Source: Cymodocea nodosa (taxonomy: Eukaryota; Streptophyta; Magnoliopsida; Alismatales; Cymodoceaceae). From it: a DNA stretch of 64,000 nucleotides. Positions 11,531 through 22,925 of the stretch are shown here, one piece after another. The stretch's first letter is position 1, and each line of letters opens with the position of its first letter. The stretch covers positions 11,256,501 to 11,320,500 of the forward strand of contig CM072344.1 in NCBI GenBank assembly GCA_036874045.1, given 5' to 3'. The notes under the pieces were generated by a model, which was given only the letters and a program-made list of their open reading frames with translations, was not told the DNA's origin and did not search any database. The position numbers were made by a program, and so were the translations under genes.

Positions 11531-13285
11531 TGTAGGATCGTATGGCTACATAAGAGGGGGGTGAATTGTGTATTTTTAATTTTTTCTGAAATATAATTGA
11601 AACTTTAAAACTCAAAAACAAGTCGAGACATTGTTTTCATAAAATCATTTTTATTCAAGGTTTCAATTACAATATACAATTCAATTCTCTTTAGAAATTG
11701 TAGATGCAATTATATTTCGATACCATGTTTCATCTTTACAATTTCATAACTACAAACAGAGAAAACTAATTTGTGGAATTTAAAACATTTCTCCCTATTT
11801 GAGATCTTTCTTCTTCTTCTTCTTCTTTCTTCTTTAGCAATTCTTCATTCACGAATATCTTGTCTTTTTATGCTTCACCGAATTTACTTTCTTTCGATAC
11901 TTCAAATCTTCAGTGACGAAAATCTTACCTTTTTATGCTTCACTGAATTTTCTTCTACTTGAGAGATTTTTCTCGAAGAGGTGTTTTTGATCCCTGAAAA
12001 AGATTTTTCTTTTGTTGTGCAGGGATGGCTTGATCCTTGAAAAGATTTTTCGTTTTGTGTGCAAGGATGATTTGATCCATGAGAATTCTATGCCTTTTAT
12101 ACTGTATCTTCATTTCATGTATATCCTTCATGTTTAACCACTACTTATTTTCCACTTCTTCACGTCTTTGCTTTTTCCTTCATCGAAACACACACGTTCT
12201 AATCCACGTTTATATTTCAAATTTTCTTTAATCATCAGTCTTGGATCTCTGAAAAATTTCCTACAAAATAAACTTTCTCGTCCAAAAATTTTCATTAGTG
12301 TAATAAGAAGTTGTTACTTTAATGTTAACTAAACGAGTAACAAAAGTATATATATATAACTTAACATTTCTAACTTAACGAGTTCACCATGTGCCATTTC
12401 ACGTGACAAGTACTGTAGCTAACTCAATGAACTAAGTCTGTGGTGTTATGCTAACTCAACGAACCAACTTAACCTTTCTTTTGGAAGGTTAAACGATAAC
12501 TCACCGAAAATAGTTTAAGTTTCCGATAGTTACAGATGTAAGTCACCGAAAAACTCTTTATATTATAAAACTAGTGATACACGTGTCAAGACCTGAAAAC
12601 ATGACTTAAGTTACCTTTCAGATAGTTACGACTGTAAGTCTCCAAAAAACTTTAACTCACCAATTCAGTAATAAACAAATGTTTTTATAATAAGAATTTT
12701 ACCATGTGCAAAAATAACAACTTAAGTTTATAACGCTAATTTAACGCGTTGCCTTAGTGTTTAATATAGCAACTCAATGTGTTTAGTTATGTTAACTTAA
12801 TGAGTTAAATATGTGCACCTCACGTGATACAATACAACATTCATAACTTATAATTTCACCACGTGTATAACACTAACTTAATGAGTTCGTCTCTTCTTTT
12901 ACTCACTAACTTAACGAGTTCTCACGTGACCTATTTTAACCTTTAAGCCTCTAACTTAACGAGTTCTCACGTGACCTCTATACAAACAACACTCTAACTT
13001 AACGAGTTGTCTAAACATGCACTATTCATGATACAGAAGATATAACTTTAAAACATATCATGCTTTTCAATAAAAACACACGTTAACTTAACGTTTAGCT
13101 AAATGAGAAATTAATGCAATGAAACGACTAGATATTAACTTCAGATCCAATATAGACAAGTATTTATATTAGTAAGCTTTTTCTGTATTAATTGATGATT
13201 TTAATTTCTTTTCACAAGCAATAGTAATTGAGCAAATATGATTATTTTCATTCAACACACATCATCAAAACAAAAATACTCAACA
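11531..13285 (-). repeat. Element B 5' LTR (1755 bp) with a foreign-looking U3 insert
   Basis: Ends TGTAGG (11531) and CAACA (13285). A TATA box lies on the minus strand at 12101-12093. The flanks match the LTR of A closely. However, about 12470-12680, which in A holds the tandem CAACGA...CCGTTG repeats, holds a different block with CCGATAGTTA/TAACT...CCGAAA half-sites and ACACGTGTC. That block resembles the U3 of gypsy element H and the pol-ORF3 spacer of element I. The distal U3 again carries the AACTTAACGAGTT/CACGTGA series (about 12770-13020). Confidence 0.88.
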
Positions 13286-13534
13286 GTTACCCTCAATAAG
13301 TATTCGAAATCTATTTTAACTTTGAGATAGTTAGTTTTAATGTTATTTCTAACTTAAGTGACTTTTCGGAATGTTACGAATGTAACTATTTGAAATTCCT
13401 TAAGAATCAGAGAGTTATCTTTTGTAAGTTTCTGAAACACATTTTCTCTAACGGATAGTTTATTTTTAATGTTTTATCCTACTATTTCAAAAGGACACGT
13501 GTTTTAATTTAAATGCATGACTTAAGTTTGTATT
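13286..13534. other. Unassigned U3-like fragment
   Basis: No open frame. The segment has the half-site style of the LTRs here (GATAGTTA, TTACGAATGTAACT, ACACGTG, ATGCATGACTTAAGT on the plus strand), most like the U3 block at 20250-20500. It lies between the outer end of LTR B and the duplicated gypsy primer site. It may be a remnant of another LTR or of the leader of J; I cannot tell which. Confidence 0.4.
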
Positions 13535-13712
13535 GTTGTGAAAAGTTAAATCAGAAAACTTGTCTATTTGGCGGTGCTAGAAAGCTTGATTGTTTCCCCA
13601 ACAATGACACCAGAAAACTTGTTTAGTGTGAAAGTTAAATCAAAAAATTTGTCTATTTAGTGGCGCTAGAAAACATGATTGTTTCCCCAGCAACAACACT
13701 AGAAAACTTGTT
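13535..13712 (-). repeat. Tandem duplication of gypsy LTR end plus primer site
   Basis: Two imperfect units of about 88-91 bp. Each holds, on the minus strand, an LTR-end-like ...ACA, a short spacer AGTTTTC and a primer site: 13612-13594 (TGGTGTCATTGTTGGGGAA) and 13701-13683 (TAGTGTTGTTGCTGGGGAA). Both resemble the tRNA-Asp-type site TGGCGCCGTTGCCGGGGA of Athila/Tat elements. It is likely the 5' end of the internal region of element J. Confidence 0.7.
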
Positions 13713-15172
13713 CGATGTGAAAATCTATTTGATTTGTTTTTATGCTTATATTAATAAATTCTTTCAGGAGTAAACAAACAACTTTTCACATAAATTAGAT
13801 ATTAAGTCCAATTTGTATTTTTACTGCAAGAGCATAGTGTAAATTATATTTGTGTGCAAGTATAGGTCGATCCCATAGAAATTGAGTAGGAATTGTGTAC
13901 TATTTCGATTTTTATATTGGTGTTTATATGTGTTCAGTCAAGCACTCCATTGAGTTACAGTTAACACAACGGATTTAGTTCGTGGAGTTATAGTTAACTT
14001 AACGGACTAACCTCGTGGACTTAAGTTAACTCCATGAGCATATTTTTCCAATTAAATACTATTATTTACAAAGGAATTCGGCCAATCATTGGGTGGTTCC
14101 ACAGAATGTAAATAACATCAATTAAGCTCTTTAATATTAGTTAATATTAGATTTATCATTAAGCAACACTAACATTTAGATATTTCAAATAGTAACCATT
14201 AAAATCTTTAAGTATCTGGAACGATTCAATTTCAGTAAACAATAAAAATATTTTTTATTTTTTGAATCAAACAAACATAAAACATCTACAATACGGACAA
14301 TGATAACATTAATCACAATACAAAACAAATAATACAACACTTTAATAATAAATCTAAACATAGATAATTGGTTGTTTTTGGTATTTTTGTTTTGATATGT
14401 TCTTGAAGATGAACAAAAGGTGAAATGTAAAAATCTCTATTGATAGTAAAAACTTCTATCACTAAATGCGACATGATTACACCACTGAAAACTTAATCAC
14501 TTGCAATCTTGCCTCCTCTCCCTCTAGAATCACGAATCAAGAATTGTAAGATGATCTCCTCTTCAGCATACTAGTATCAACCCAAAACCAAGGCTAGAAG
14601 CTTTACGATCTCTTGAGATACGAGTTGGTACTTGGTGAAAATGGTTTCCCTTCCTACGATGCAATCACTCCTCACAGTGGTTGTCAGTCACCATGTTTGG
14701 CTCGGAATCGACTTGACATCAGGAAAGTATTCTCACAGACATCCGATGGTTGGTGATTTTGGTGGTGGTGTGGAGCTTCAGGAACTTCCAACGCTTCCTG
14801 TAATTAGCATGGTTCTCCACCTCTACACACACACCTTTTTTTCGTCTTTCTCCTCTTCTTTTATATTTCTTTCTATAGTAACTGTTTCTACTTAGATGAT
14901 CGATTGGATTTCCTTCATTCATATCAACAATGGTGATTCTTCTTCATTCCACGAGTGAATTTCTGCATGATACGTGCAATCGTGGTTTCCCTTCGAATTT
15001 CCTATTTCTGCAACTGCTATAGTGGCATATTAGAAAATGGTCTGTGAAGTTACAGATAACTCAATGGACTTACTTCATTGATTTAACTATAAAACACGTG
15101 CAATAAAGAAATAACTTATAAGCTTACTAACACAACGCATTACCTTAGTATATATTCAATTAACTCAACACG
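13709..15172 (-). repeat. Gypsy element J LTR (minus), truncated by element I
   Basis: Reverse-complement match to the LTRs of G and H. Shared landmarks are the U5 'GATCGACCTATACTTG' class sequence (near 13865), the 'GGAACCACCCAATGATTGGCC' class block (near 14080), the stretch around 14640-14740 that matches 26880-26970 in G, and the CACGTG/AACGCG half-sites near 15110-15170. The U3 is cut at 15172, where the TGTTAGG end of LTR I begins. Short open frames inside it (for example 14632-14895) are LTR sequence, not genes. Confidence 0.82.
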
Positions 15173-16366
15173 TGTTAGGTATTTAATTTTGATGATATAT
15201 GCTTTATTAACGTTTTTAAATAAGTCTACATAATATTCTCTAAGTGTACTAGTTAATAGATTATTGGAAAGTTTCATTTTTATGTCGGATAAATTAAAGA
15301 TTTCTGAAGAGTTAGATTTGCAATAGTTAAACTTTCGAATAGTTAACGTTTCATTTTTATCGAATACTTTATATTAAAAACTCGTATAGTTAAGTTATCT
15401 ACACGTGTGTTTTTAATGTTTTAAGTTGTCACGTGTTTTCCGTGTGCGTTCGGTAATGAAAAATCGAATAGTTAGATAACTGTTCGAGTTTTTATATGCA
15501 TGGATAGATAGCTGTTCGAGTTTTATAAAAGGACTAACGAAAAGATAAGTTTCCATGTTTAGTCATGTGTTTTGCAAGTGCAAAAACTCAAAGAGTTACA
15601 GATAAGTGTTCGAGTTTTTACAAGACTTAAAGGATAAGTGTTCGACTAAATTGAAGACTTAGAAGATATTCTACAAGACTCCAGGAAGATAAAAGTCTCG
15701 ATATATCTACGAGTGGAGATCGTGGAAATTCAAAATGATTGTGGAGAAAATGGAAACTCAAAAAGAAAGTAATTTGGATTAAAGAGAAAATTAGTTCGTG
15801 GATTATGGATTAAGTGGATGAACATGCTAAATGTGGAAGACAACAGAGTTCGACTACAAATAGAGAGTACAAGCTACATTACAATAGAGGATCCCAATCT
15901 CAAAAGCCAAGTCTAAATATTCAATCTAGATCCCTAACTGAAAAGTTAAGTTGAATATTCATATTCTGAAAAATTCTCCAACATCAGAAGAAGTTCGAAA
16001 TTCCAAGCAATTTTAGAAAAGGAGCTGCAAACGTAAGAAGTCTGGAAATTCGACAATTGGAGAAGAAAAGATAAAGAAGTTGAGCAAAGAGAAAGAAAGA
16101 AGCTGTGTGCATAAAGATCAGGTTTTATACAATTCAATATTAGTCTTGAATAAGAGCTTTGTTTTCCTATTTGAATTGTATATTGAACATTATTGTATCA
16201 AAATTGTCAAGAAAGGAATTGAGCTGAAAAGATATTGTAAATTCTGTCTTGAAATAAAAGAATAGAATTTCATTTATGAGTGATTTGTGCTCTTGTTTTA
16301 TCTACTAGTATTTAATTACTAAAGACACAATTCACCCCCCCCTCTTGTGATACAGACGATCCTACA
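15173..16366 (+). repeat. Element I 5' LTR (1194 bp)
   Basis: It starts TGTTAGGTATTT, related to the TGTTGAGTATTT start of LTRs A/B/D, and ends CGATCCTACA followed by AT and the PBS. A likely TATA box (TTTATAAAAGG) lies near 15522-15532. U3 carries a distinct palindrome set: TCGAATAGTTA / TAACTGTTCGAG and CACGTGT (15330-15660). The R/U5 C-run before CTCTTGTG is at about 16333-16347. The left flank is ACACG; its partner is not in the window. Confidence 0.85.
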
Positions 16367-16368
16367 AT

Positions 16369-16380
16369 TGGTATCAGAGT
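16369..16380 (+). promoter_or_regulatory. Element I primer binding site
   Basis: TGGTATCAGAGT, eleven of twelve bases matching the plant initiator tRNA-Met site, two bases after the LTR end. A second TGGTATTAGAGC occurs at about 16426-16437, so the primer region may be duplicated. The leader runs to the gag ATG at 16520. Confidence 0.88.
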
Positions 16381-16519
16381 GGTTTTTCACTTATTTTTGT
16401 CAGATTTACTACGCTCTGCTACAACTGGTATTAGAGCATTATTATCATAATTAAGAGCTTTTATTTCTCTATTTAGGAATCAGTTTTTCCTATCATTTTC
16501 TTAGGATTATCTATTTAAA

Positions 16520-18117
16520 ATGGATAATACTAAAATCTTAGTTATGACTGAAGGACAGACCACTAATCGTCCTCCTATGTTTGAAGGTAGCAATTATGGC
16601 TACTGGAAATATAGGATGAAAGTATTCTTTCAGTCAATCGATTTCAAATTATGGCATATAATTAGCAATCCTATAGTGTTAGTTACGACTCCATATGATA
16701 CTTGGACTTTTGATGAAAAGGAGCGAATGACATTGAATGCTAAAGGTTTAAACATCTTGTTAAACATCTTCTGAATGCTCATGATCAATTTAATAAAGTT
16801 TCTACATATCAAACTACATATGAGATATGGCATGCATTAGAAGTTGCCAACGAATGTACTAACCAGGTCAAGGAATCTAAGATTAATATGTTAGTACATA
16901 AATATGAGCTTTTTAAAATGCACGAAAATGAATGTATCTCTGACATGTTTTCCCGTTTTCTTGAGATTGTAAATTCATTAAAATCTTTAGGCAAGAAATT
17001 CGAGGAAAAAGACTTGGTAAGAAAGATCCTTAGATCTTTAACTAAAATTTGGGCTCAAAAGACAACATCTATTGAAGAGTCCAAAGATTTAAATACATAT
17101 ACTCTCGATGATCTCATAGGAAATCTGACAGCCTATGAAGTACAACATTTAGATCCAAAAGGGAAAAATCCTAGAAGAGATCTGGCTTTTGAGGCTGATA
17201 AAGTCTCAGAACTCACTAGTGATTCTAAGGATGATTTACTATTGTTGACTAGAAAATTTAGAAATCTGTTGAAGAAACGCATGAACTTCAGGTCAGCAAA
17301 GACATCTAGAGATATGGAGAAGAAGTCATTCACAAAAGACAAAATCATATGCTACAAGTGCAACAGACTGAGTCACTTTCAAACTGATTGTCTGCTCAAC
17401 AAAGATACGAAGAATTCGAGGAGGAATTTTAGGAGTAAGAAATTCAAAAAGAGAAGGGCACTTAAAGTGACATGGGATGACTCTTTAGCTTCACAAAGTG
17501 AAAAAACAAAGGATTCAACATCAAACAATGAATACTCATCAACATCAGATTCAAAAGAAAATCTAGCAAACGTATGCTTCATGGCAAAATCCTGTGAGGT
17601 ATCCTTTGATCAAAATGCTAACTTTGATAGTTTTGATGGATTACTTGTTGAATATAATAGACTGGCCAGAAAATATAAGAAAGTAAAAATAGAAGGAAAG
17701 AACACTAGGAAAATGCTAGATGAATCTGAAAATAAGGTTGATTTTCTGAACTCTACATTGAATAAATTTAAAGAAGAAAATCAAAGGCATGCACAGGAAA
17801 TTTTAAAGTTTACTGCAATAGAAAGAAAATTACATGCTAATTGTGAAAATTTAATTGCTGATAAGAAGAAAATGATCTGTGAAATTGAAAAATTGGAATT
17901 GACTATTACTGATTTAAATTTAGTAATTGATATGCTAAAGATTAAGATCTGTGATCAAAAGGCTATATTAAGTAAATGGAATAATAGTCAAACTATAACA
18001 AATGAACTTAGTAGTAAAATATCAAATATAGAAAAACATGGTATTGGTTTACACGATGCATCTTCTGAAAATTATATATTGCATGATGGTACTGCTAAAA
18101 TAATGTCATACCTATAG
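16520..18117 (+). pseudogene. gag: Element I gag (one frameshift)
   Basis: Start at 16520 ('MDNTKILVMTEGQ'). A capsid domain homologous to gag of A and B covers the first ~200 codons, with one frameshift near 16760-16780 ('GLNILL'). From 16888 the frame is open for 409 codons: capsid end, an intact CX2CX4HX4C knuckle ('CYKCNRLSHFQTDC', near 17350-17390), an acidic Ser-rich stretch and a long coiled-coil tail. It ends at 18117, just after the point where protease should follow. Gag is the better-preserved gene here, as is common in non-autonomous copies that use trans-supplied enzymes. Confidence 0.87.
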
Positions 18118-18122
18118 AAAAT

Positions 18123-19789
18123 ATGGAACAACATAGAAATTGGCGTTATGCTTCATCTCATCCTACCGATCAGATAATAGGCGATCCTAATCAAGGAGTT
18201 AGGACTAGGTCATTAGTAGTCAACATCTGTGGTACTTATTCATTTGTTTCTTTACTAGAACCTAAGAAAATTGAAGATGCCTTAGAAGATGAATTTTGGT
18301 ATTTAGCTATGCAGGATAAGTTAAATCAATTTATAAGAAATGAGGTATGGGATCTAGTTCCACCACATGAAAATCAGTCCATAATTGGAACAAGGTGGGT
18401 ATTTAGAAACAAAGTAGATCAAGATGGACATATAGTTAAAAATAAAGCTAGATTAGTTGCTCAAGGTTACAAGCAAGAGGAAGGAATTGACTATGATGAA
18501 ACATTTGCTCCTGTTGCTAGACTAGAATCAATACGAATTTTGTTAGCTTATGCTTGTTATATGGATTTCAAATTATATCAAATGGATGTTAAGACTGCTT
18601 TTTTAAATGGATATATAAAAGAAGAAGTTTATGTAAAACAACCTCTAGGTTTTGAAGATTCAAAACATCCTAAGTATGTTTATAAGCTTAAGAAGGCACT
18701 ATATGGCCTTAAGCAAGCTCCTAGATCTTGGTATGAGAGATTATCTAAATTCCTTATGGAAAAGGGTATTCTATGGGAAAGGCAGATCACACTCTTTTTA
18801 TCAAGAAGATCGAAAAAGATATATTGGTAGTTCAAATCTATGTAGATGGCATCATATTTGGAGCAACAAATGATAAATTAGTTGAGTCCTTTTCGAAAGA
18901 CATGACTAATCAATTTGAAATGAGTATGATGGGTGAACTATCATTTTTTCTAGGCTTACAAATTAAGCAATTAGATCAGGGTACTTTTATTTCACAAGAA
19001 AAATATACTCAAGATTTATTAAAGAGGTTTGGTTTAGACAATACTAAAACAAAGAATGCACCAATGAGTATTATCACCAAGTTGGATAAAGATAACTCTG
19101 GAAAAACTGTAGATGTAAAAAAATATAGAAGTATGATTACTTCATTACTTTATTTAACAACTAGCCGACCAGATATTATGGTTAGTGTGTGTACTTGTGC
19201 TAGATATCAATCTAATCCTAAGGAATCACACCTACTTGTTGTTAAACGAATTTTTAAATATCTATTAGGAACCATCAATTTCGGATTGTTTTACTTTAAA
19301 CACAGTTCTTTAAACTTAGTAGGTTATAGTGATGCTGATTTCGCAGGATGTAAGTCTGAAAGAAAAAGCACTAGTGGCACTTGTCAATTACTAGGAAATT
19401 CTTTAGTGTCATGGTTTAGCAAAAAGCAAAATTGTGTAGCATTATCTACAACTGAAGCTGAATATATAGCTGTCGCACTTTGCTGTGCTCAAATCCTATG
19501 AATCAGACAAACTTTAAAAGATTTTAATTTAGACTATGAATCAACTAAGATTTTCTGTGATAGTAGTTCTACAATAAGTGTATCTAAAAATCCTGTCTTA
19601 GATTCACGAGCAACACATATAGAAGTTCAACATCATTTTCTAAGAGATAATGTTATAAAAGGAAAAATAGTATTAAATTTTGTTCCTACCATAGAACAAT
19701 TAGCAGATCTATTTACAAAACCCTTAGATGAAAATACTTTTTCAAAATTACTATTAGAACTTGGTATCTATAGGTTATCTGATATTTAA
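18123..19789 (+). pseudogene. pol: Element I pol remnant: reverse transcriptase and RNase H
   Basis: It begins at the integrase-RT linker ('[13 protein letters not shown]'); protease and integrase are missing. RT motifs [11 protein letters not shown] and '[10 protein letters not shown]' are present. A one-base frameshift near 18770 breaks the frame. The catalytic box reads YVDG ('IYVDGIIFGA', near 18840), so the second active-site Asp is lost. RNase H follows ('GYSDADFAGC', 'STTEAEYIA'), with a TGA at 19499-19501, then continues in frame to a TAA at 19787-19789 ('LADLFTKPL'). Confidence 0.88.
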
Positions 19790-21026
19790 ATGGTTCTGTT
19801 CATTGCTTTTTGATTTGTTATAAAGGTAATTTTAGAATTTAATGTCTTTATTATTAAAAATAAAAAATAAAAATTTAGAGAGACTCAAATCTATTTAAGG
19901 CTTAACATCCTTTTTAAGTATGCTATTTGACCTTTTAAAGCCAAATCTATTGAAGGGCTTGGCAACCCAGTTTAAGTACGCCATAGATTCTTTACACTAC
20001 ATTTATGTAGGGGGAGCAATTTCTTGTATAATAATTCATCTCTTATGAACTATTATATGTTTTCATGAAAGAATCTGCATAATTTTAGGAAATACAATTT
20101 AATTAAGTACATTTCTGAACTGTCGGTGACTTGCAGGCTTTTTAAATTCTTAAGTATCTGAATTTTCTATTGTTTCAACAAGTTATATTGCAAGTATCGA
20201 ACAGTTATGTTTTAAAACGTTCAGTAGAATATTTTATTATTTCCTGAAGTACACATGTCGAAACCATAATGCATGACTTAAGTGGATTTTCGGTAAGTTA
20301 TCTGTAACTCTTCGAAATGCGTCTGGGCATCGGATAGTTAGATTTGTAACTGTCCGAAACATCTCTTTATTATAAAACTGCTTAAGTACACATGTCGTGA
20401 TCTGGAAGATTGACTTAAGTTATCTGTAACTCTCCGAATTGCACCTGCACATTGAATAGTTAGGTTTATAAGTCTCTGAAACTATCTGAACACCTTAAGT
20501 TCAAATTGCACACATGTTGAATTTCATTACTTTATAATGTCTCAGTTGAAACTCGAATAGTTATGTTTAACTCTTCGACTTTCACACCTATCCATTCGAG
20601 AAACTCGAACAGTTAACTTAATATTATTATAATTTTTGAAAGACTTAATCTCTAATAATAACTATTCATATTTGTCGTATATTTATGTGCTTTAGTACTC
20701 ACAAAACTCGAATAGTTATCATAAGTCTTCGAGTTTTCTCACTTTCACTTAGCTTGAAGTTATTTTCTTTATATGAACAGTTACACTAAGTATTCTATAT
20801 TTGTTGGTTGTAAAACTTGTATAGTTATTGCAAGCACTCGAGTTATTTATCGGTAACAGATCTTATATTTATGATTTCAATGATTGAATCCGTTTATCCA
20901 TTTATAAACTCGAAAAGTTATAAATGTTTTACTAACAACCTTTTGTGTTTCTACCTTGGTAAAACCCTAGCTTCACAATCTTTCCTTCCACTAAGTTCTA
21001 CACTGTACAATGAAGATTAAACAATA
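19790..21026 (+). promoter_or_regulatory. Element I pol-ORF3 spacer: PPT-like tract and LTR-like promoter region
   Basis: No real gene. A purine tract GTAGGGGGAGCAA lies near 20008-20020. From about 20055 to 20500 the sequence is homologous, in the same orientation, to the U3 of gypsy LTRs: 33890-34450 in H and, for its first part, 26041-26215 in G. It shares GAAAGAATCTGC, ATGCATGACTTAAGT and repeated CGGATAGTTA / TAACTGTCCGA half-sites. From 20550 to 20920 it carries AACTCGAATAGTTA-type half-sites like those of I's own LTR. A telobox (AAACCCTAG) is at about 20961-20969. Together these suggest an internal promoter for ORF3. Confidence 0.6.
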
Positions 21027-21137
21027 ATGTCAGGACGTGGAAGAGGACGTGGTAGAATGACAAAAGTGTAGAAAAGACAGTTGGAATTATAGAAAATATA
21101 GAGTGAAATCAACGACATCTACTCTTGTTAATAATCT
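21027..21137 (+). pseudogene. Element I third ORF, 5' end only
   Basis: Starts ATG at 21027 with a Gly/Arg repeat ('MSGRGRGRGRMTKV'), then three in-frame stops at expected Gln-like positions before it is cut by element D. It sits where Sireviruses carry an extra ORF after pol. It could be the basic N-terminus of an accessory protein like the one in element D (which begins near 'GHDRGKGKSRGDKGK'), but too little is left to be sure. Confidence 0.5.
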
Positions 21138-21332
21138 TACCTTAGATTTTTCAACCTATTTGATTTTAAACAGTCTAAAACTTTAAAAAAACTTGAGCCT
21201 TAAATCAAGAATGTTAAACATATGCTCAGATATAAATTTCTGTTTAAAAACAAGGAAGGCAAAATAAGTAATGATATTAAATAAGTTGGTATCGATTTTA
21301 TATCAAAGATTATTAACAAAGCTCTGATACTA
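21138..21332 (-). promoter_or_regulatory. Element D primer binding site and leader
   Basis: The minus strand at 21332-21321 reads TAGTATCAGAGC, one mismatch from the initiator tRNA-Met site. The leader matches those of A and B and stops just before the gag ATG, where element I sequence begins. Confidence 0.85.
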
Positions 21333-21334
21333 CT

Positions 21335-22924
21335 TGTAGGATCGTATGACTACACAAGAGGGGGTGAATTGTGCTTTTCAATATTTTTGAATATAATTGA
21401 AACTTTAAAACTCAAAAATAAGTCGAGACACTGTTTTCATAACATCATTTTTATTCAAGGTTTCAATTACAATATACAATTCAATTCTCCTTAGAAATTG
21501 TAGATGCAATTATATATCGATACCATGCTTCATCTATACAATTTCATAACTACAAACAGAGAAAACTAATTTGCAGAATTTAAAACATTTCTCCCTGTTT
21601 GAGATCTTTCTTCTTCTTCTTCTTCTCTTTCTTTTTCAGCAATTCTTTAATGACGAATATCTTGTCTTTCTCTGCTTCACTAAATTTGCTTTCTTCTGAT
21701 ACTTTAAATCTTCGATGACATAAATCTGACCTTTTTCTGTTTCACTAAATTTTCTTCCACTTGAGAGCTTTTCCCTAAAGAGGTGTTTTTGATCTCTGAA
21801 AAGATTTTTCTTTTGATGTGCAGGGATAGTTTGATCCCTGAAAAGATTTTTCGTTTGATGTGTTGGGATAGTTTGATCCACGAGAATTCTATGCCTTTTA
21901 TACTATATCTTCATTTCATGCATATCCTCCACGTTTAATCACTACTAGTTTTCCACTTCTTCACGTCTTTTCTTTTTCCTTCATCGAGATACACACATTC
22001 TGACCCACGTTTATATTTCAAATTTTCTTTAATTATCAATCCTAGATCTCTGAAAAATTTCCTGCAAAATAAAATTTCTTGTCCAAAATCTTTCATTAGT
22101 GTAATAAGAAGTCGTTACTTTAATGTTAACTAAACAAGTAACACAAGTAGATATTAACTTGATGTTTCTAACTTAACGAGTTCCTTATGTGCCAACTCAC
22201 GTGACAAGTACTATAGCTAACTCAACGAACTATCTCCGTGGTGTTACGCTAACTCAATGAACCATCTCCGTTGTGTTACAGATAACTCAACGAACCAGTA
22301 ATAAACAAATGTTTTTATAATAAGAATTTTACCATGTGCAAAAATAACAACTTAAGTTTATAACGCTAACCTAACGCGTTGCCTTAGTGTTCAATATAGC
22401 AACTCAATGTGTTTAGTCATATTAACTTAACGATTTAAACATGTGCACCTCACGTGATACAATATAACATTCGTAACTTATAATTTCACCACATGTACAA
22501 CACTAACTTAACGAGTTCGTCTCTTCTTTTACTCACTAACTTAATGAGTTCTCACGTGACTTATTTTAACCTTTAAGCCTCTAACTTAACGAGTTCTCAC
22601 GTGATCTCTATATGAACAAAACTCTAACTTAACGAGTTATTTAAACGTGTACTGTTCATGATACAGAAAATATAACTTTAAAACATATCATGCTTTTCAA
22701 TAAAAACACACGTTAACTTAACGTTTAGTTAAATGAGAAATTAATGCAATGAAACGACTAGTTATTAACTTAGTATAATTTCAAATCTAATACAGACAAG
22801 TATTTATCTCAGTAAGCTTTTTCTGTATTAATTGATAATTTTAATTTCTTTCCACTAGCAATAGTAATTGAGCAAATATGATTATTTTCATTTAGCACAC
22901 ATCATCAAAACAAAATACTCAACA
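21335..22924 (-). repeat. Element D LTR (1590 bp)
   Basis: Ends TGTAGG (21335) and CAACA (22924). TATA box on the minus strand at 21902-21894. U3 has the AACTTAACGAGTT/CACGTGA series (about 22165-22650) and, at 22215-22300, a shorter version of the CAACGA...CCGTTG repeat that is expanded in A. Short minus-strand open frames such as 21636-21881 are LTR sequence. Confidence 0.9.
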
Positions 22925-22925
22925 A

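Larger units (their letters stand above)
6441..13285 (-). mobile_element. Ty1/copia (Sirevirus-type) element B, truncated by element A
   Basis: Minus-strand sister copy of A: 5' LTR 13285-11531, PBS, gag, protease, integrase and most of RT, then abrupt replacement by the LTR end of A at 6440. The missing RNase H, PPT and 3' LTR should lie beyond the left edge of the window, past A's 3' LTR. The two copies are closely similar by eye along gag and pol. The 5-base target duplication of A should be the plus-strand CCTTA at 6441-6445; its partner is outside the window. Confidence 0.88.
15173..21137 (+). mobile_element. Ty1/copia (Sirevirus-type) element I, non-autonomous
   Basis: Plus-strand element: LTR 15173-16366, PBS, gag, RT-RNase H, a PPT-like tract (TGTAGGGGGAGCAA, near 20007-20020), a promoter-like spacer and the start of a third ORF at 21027. 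Protease and integrase are absent: gag runs into the integrase-RT linker within a few codons at 18060-18125. The right end is lost at about 21137, where minus-strand element D begins; no 3' LTR is seen. It landed in the U3 of gypsy LTR J. Confidence 0.85.

Noticed and set aside
14632-14895. Small ORF in the J region (and its equivalents at 26749-26988, 34910-35107 and 61187-61378)
   Set aside because: The same stretch recurs in all gypsy LTRs here, with frames not conserved between copies; it is a non-coding LTR segment.
16369-16440. Host tRNA-Met gene near the PBS motifs
   Set aside because: Only the 12-base primer complement is present; no cloverleaf or A/B boxes can be formed from the surrounding sequence.
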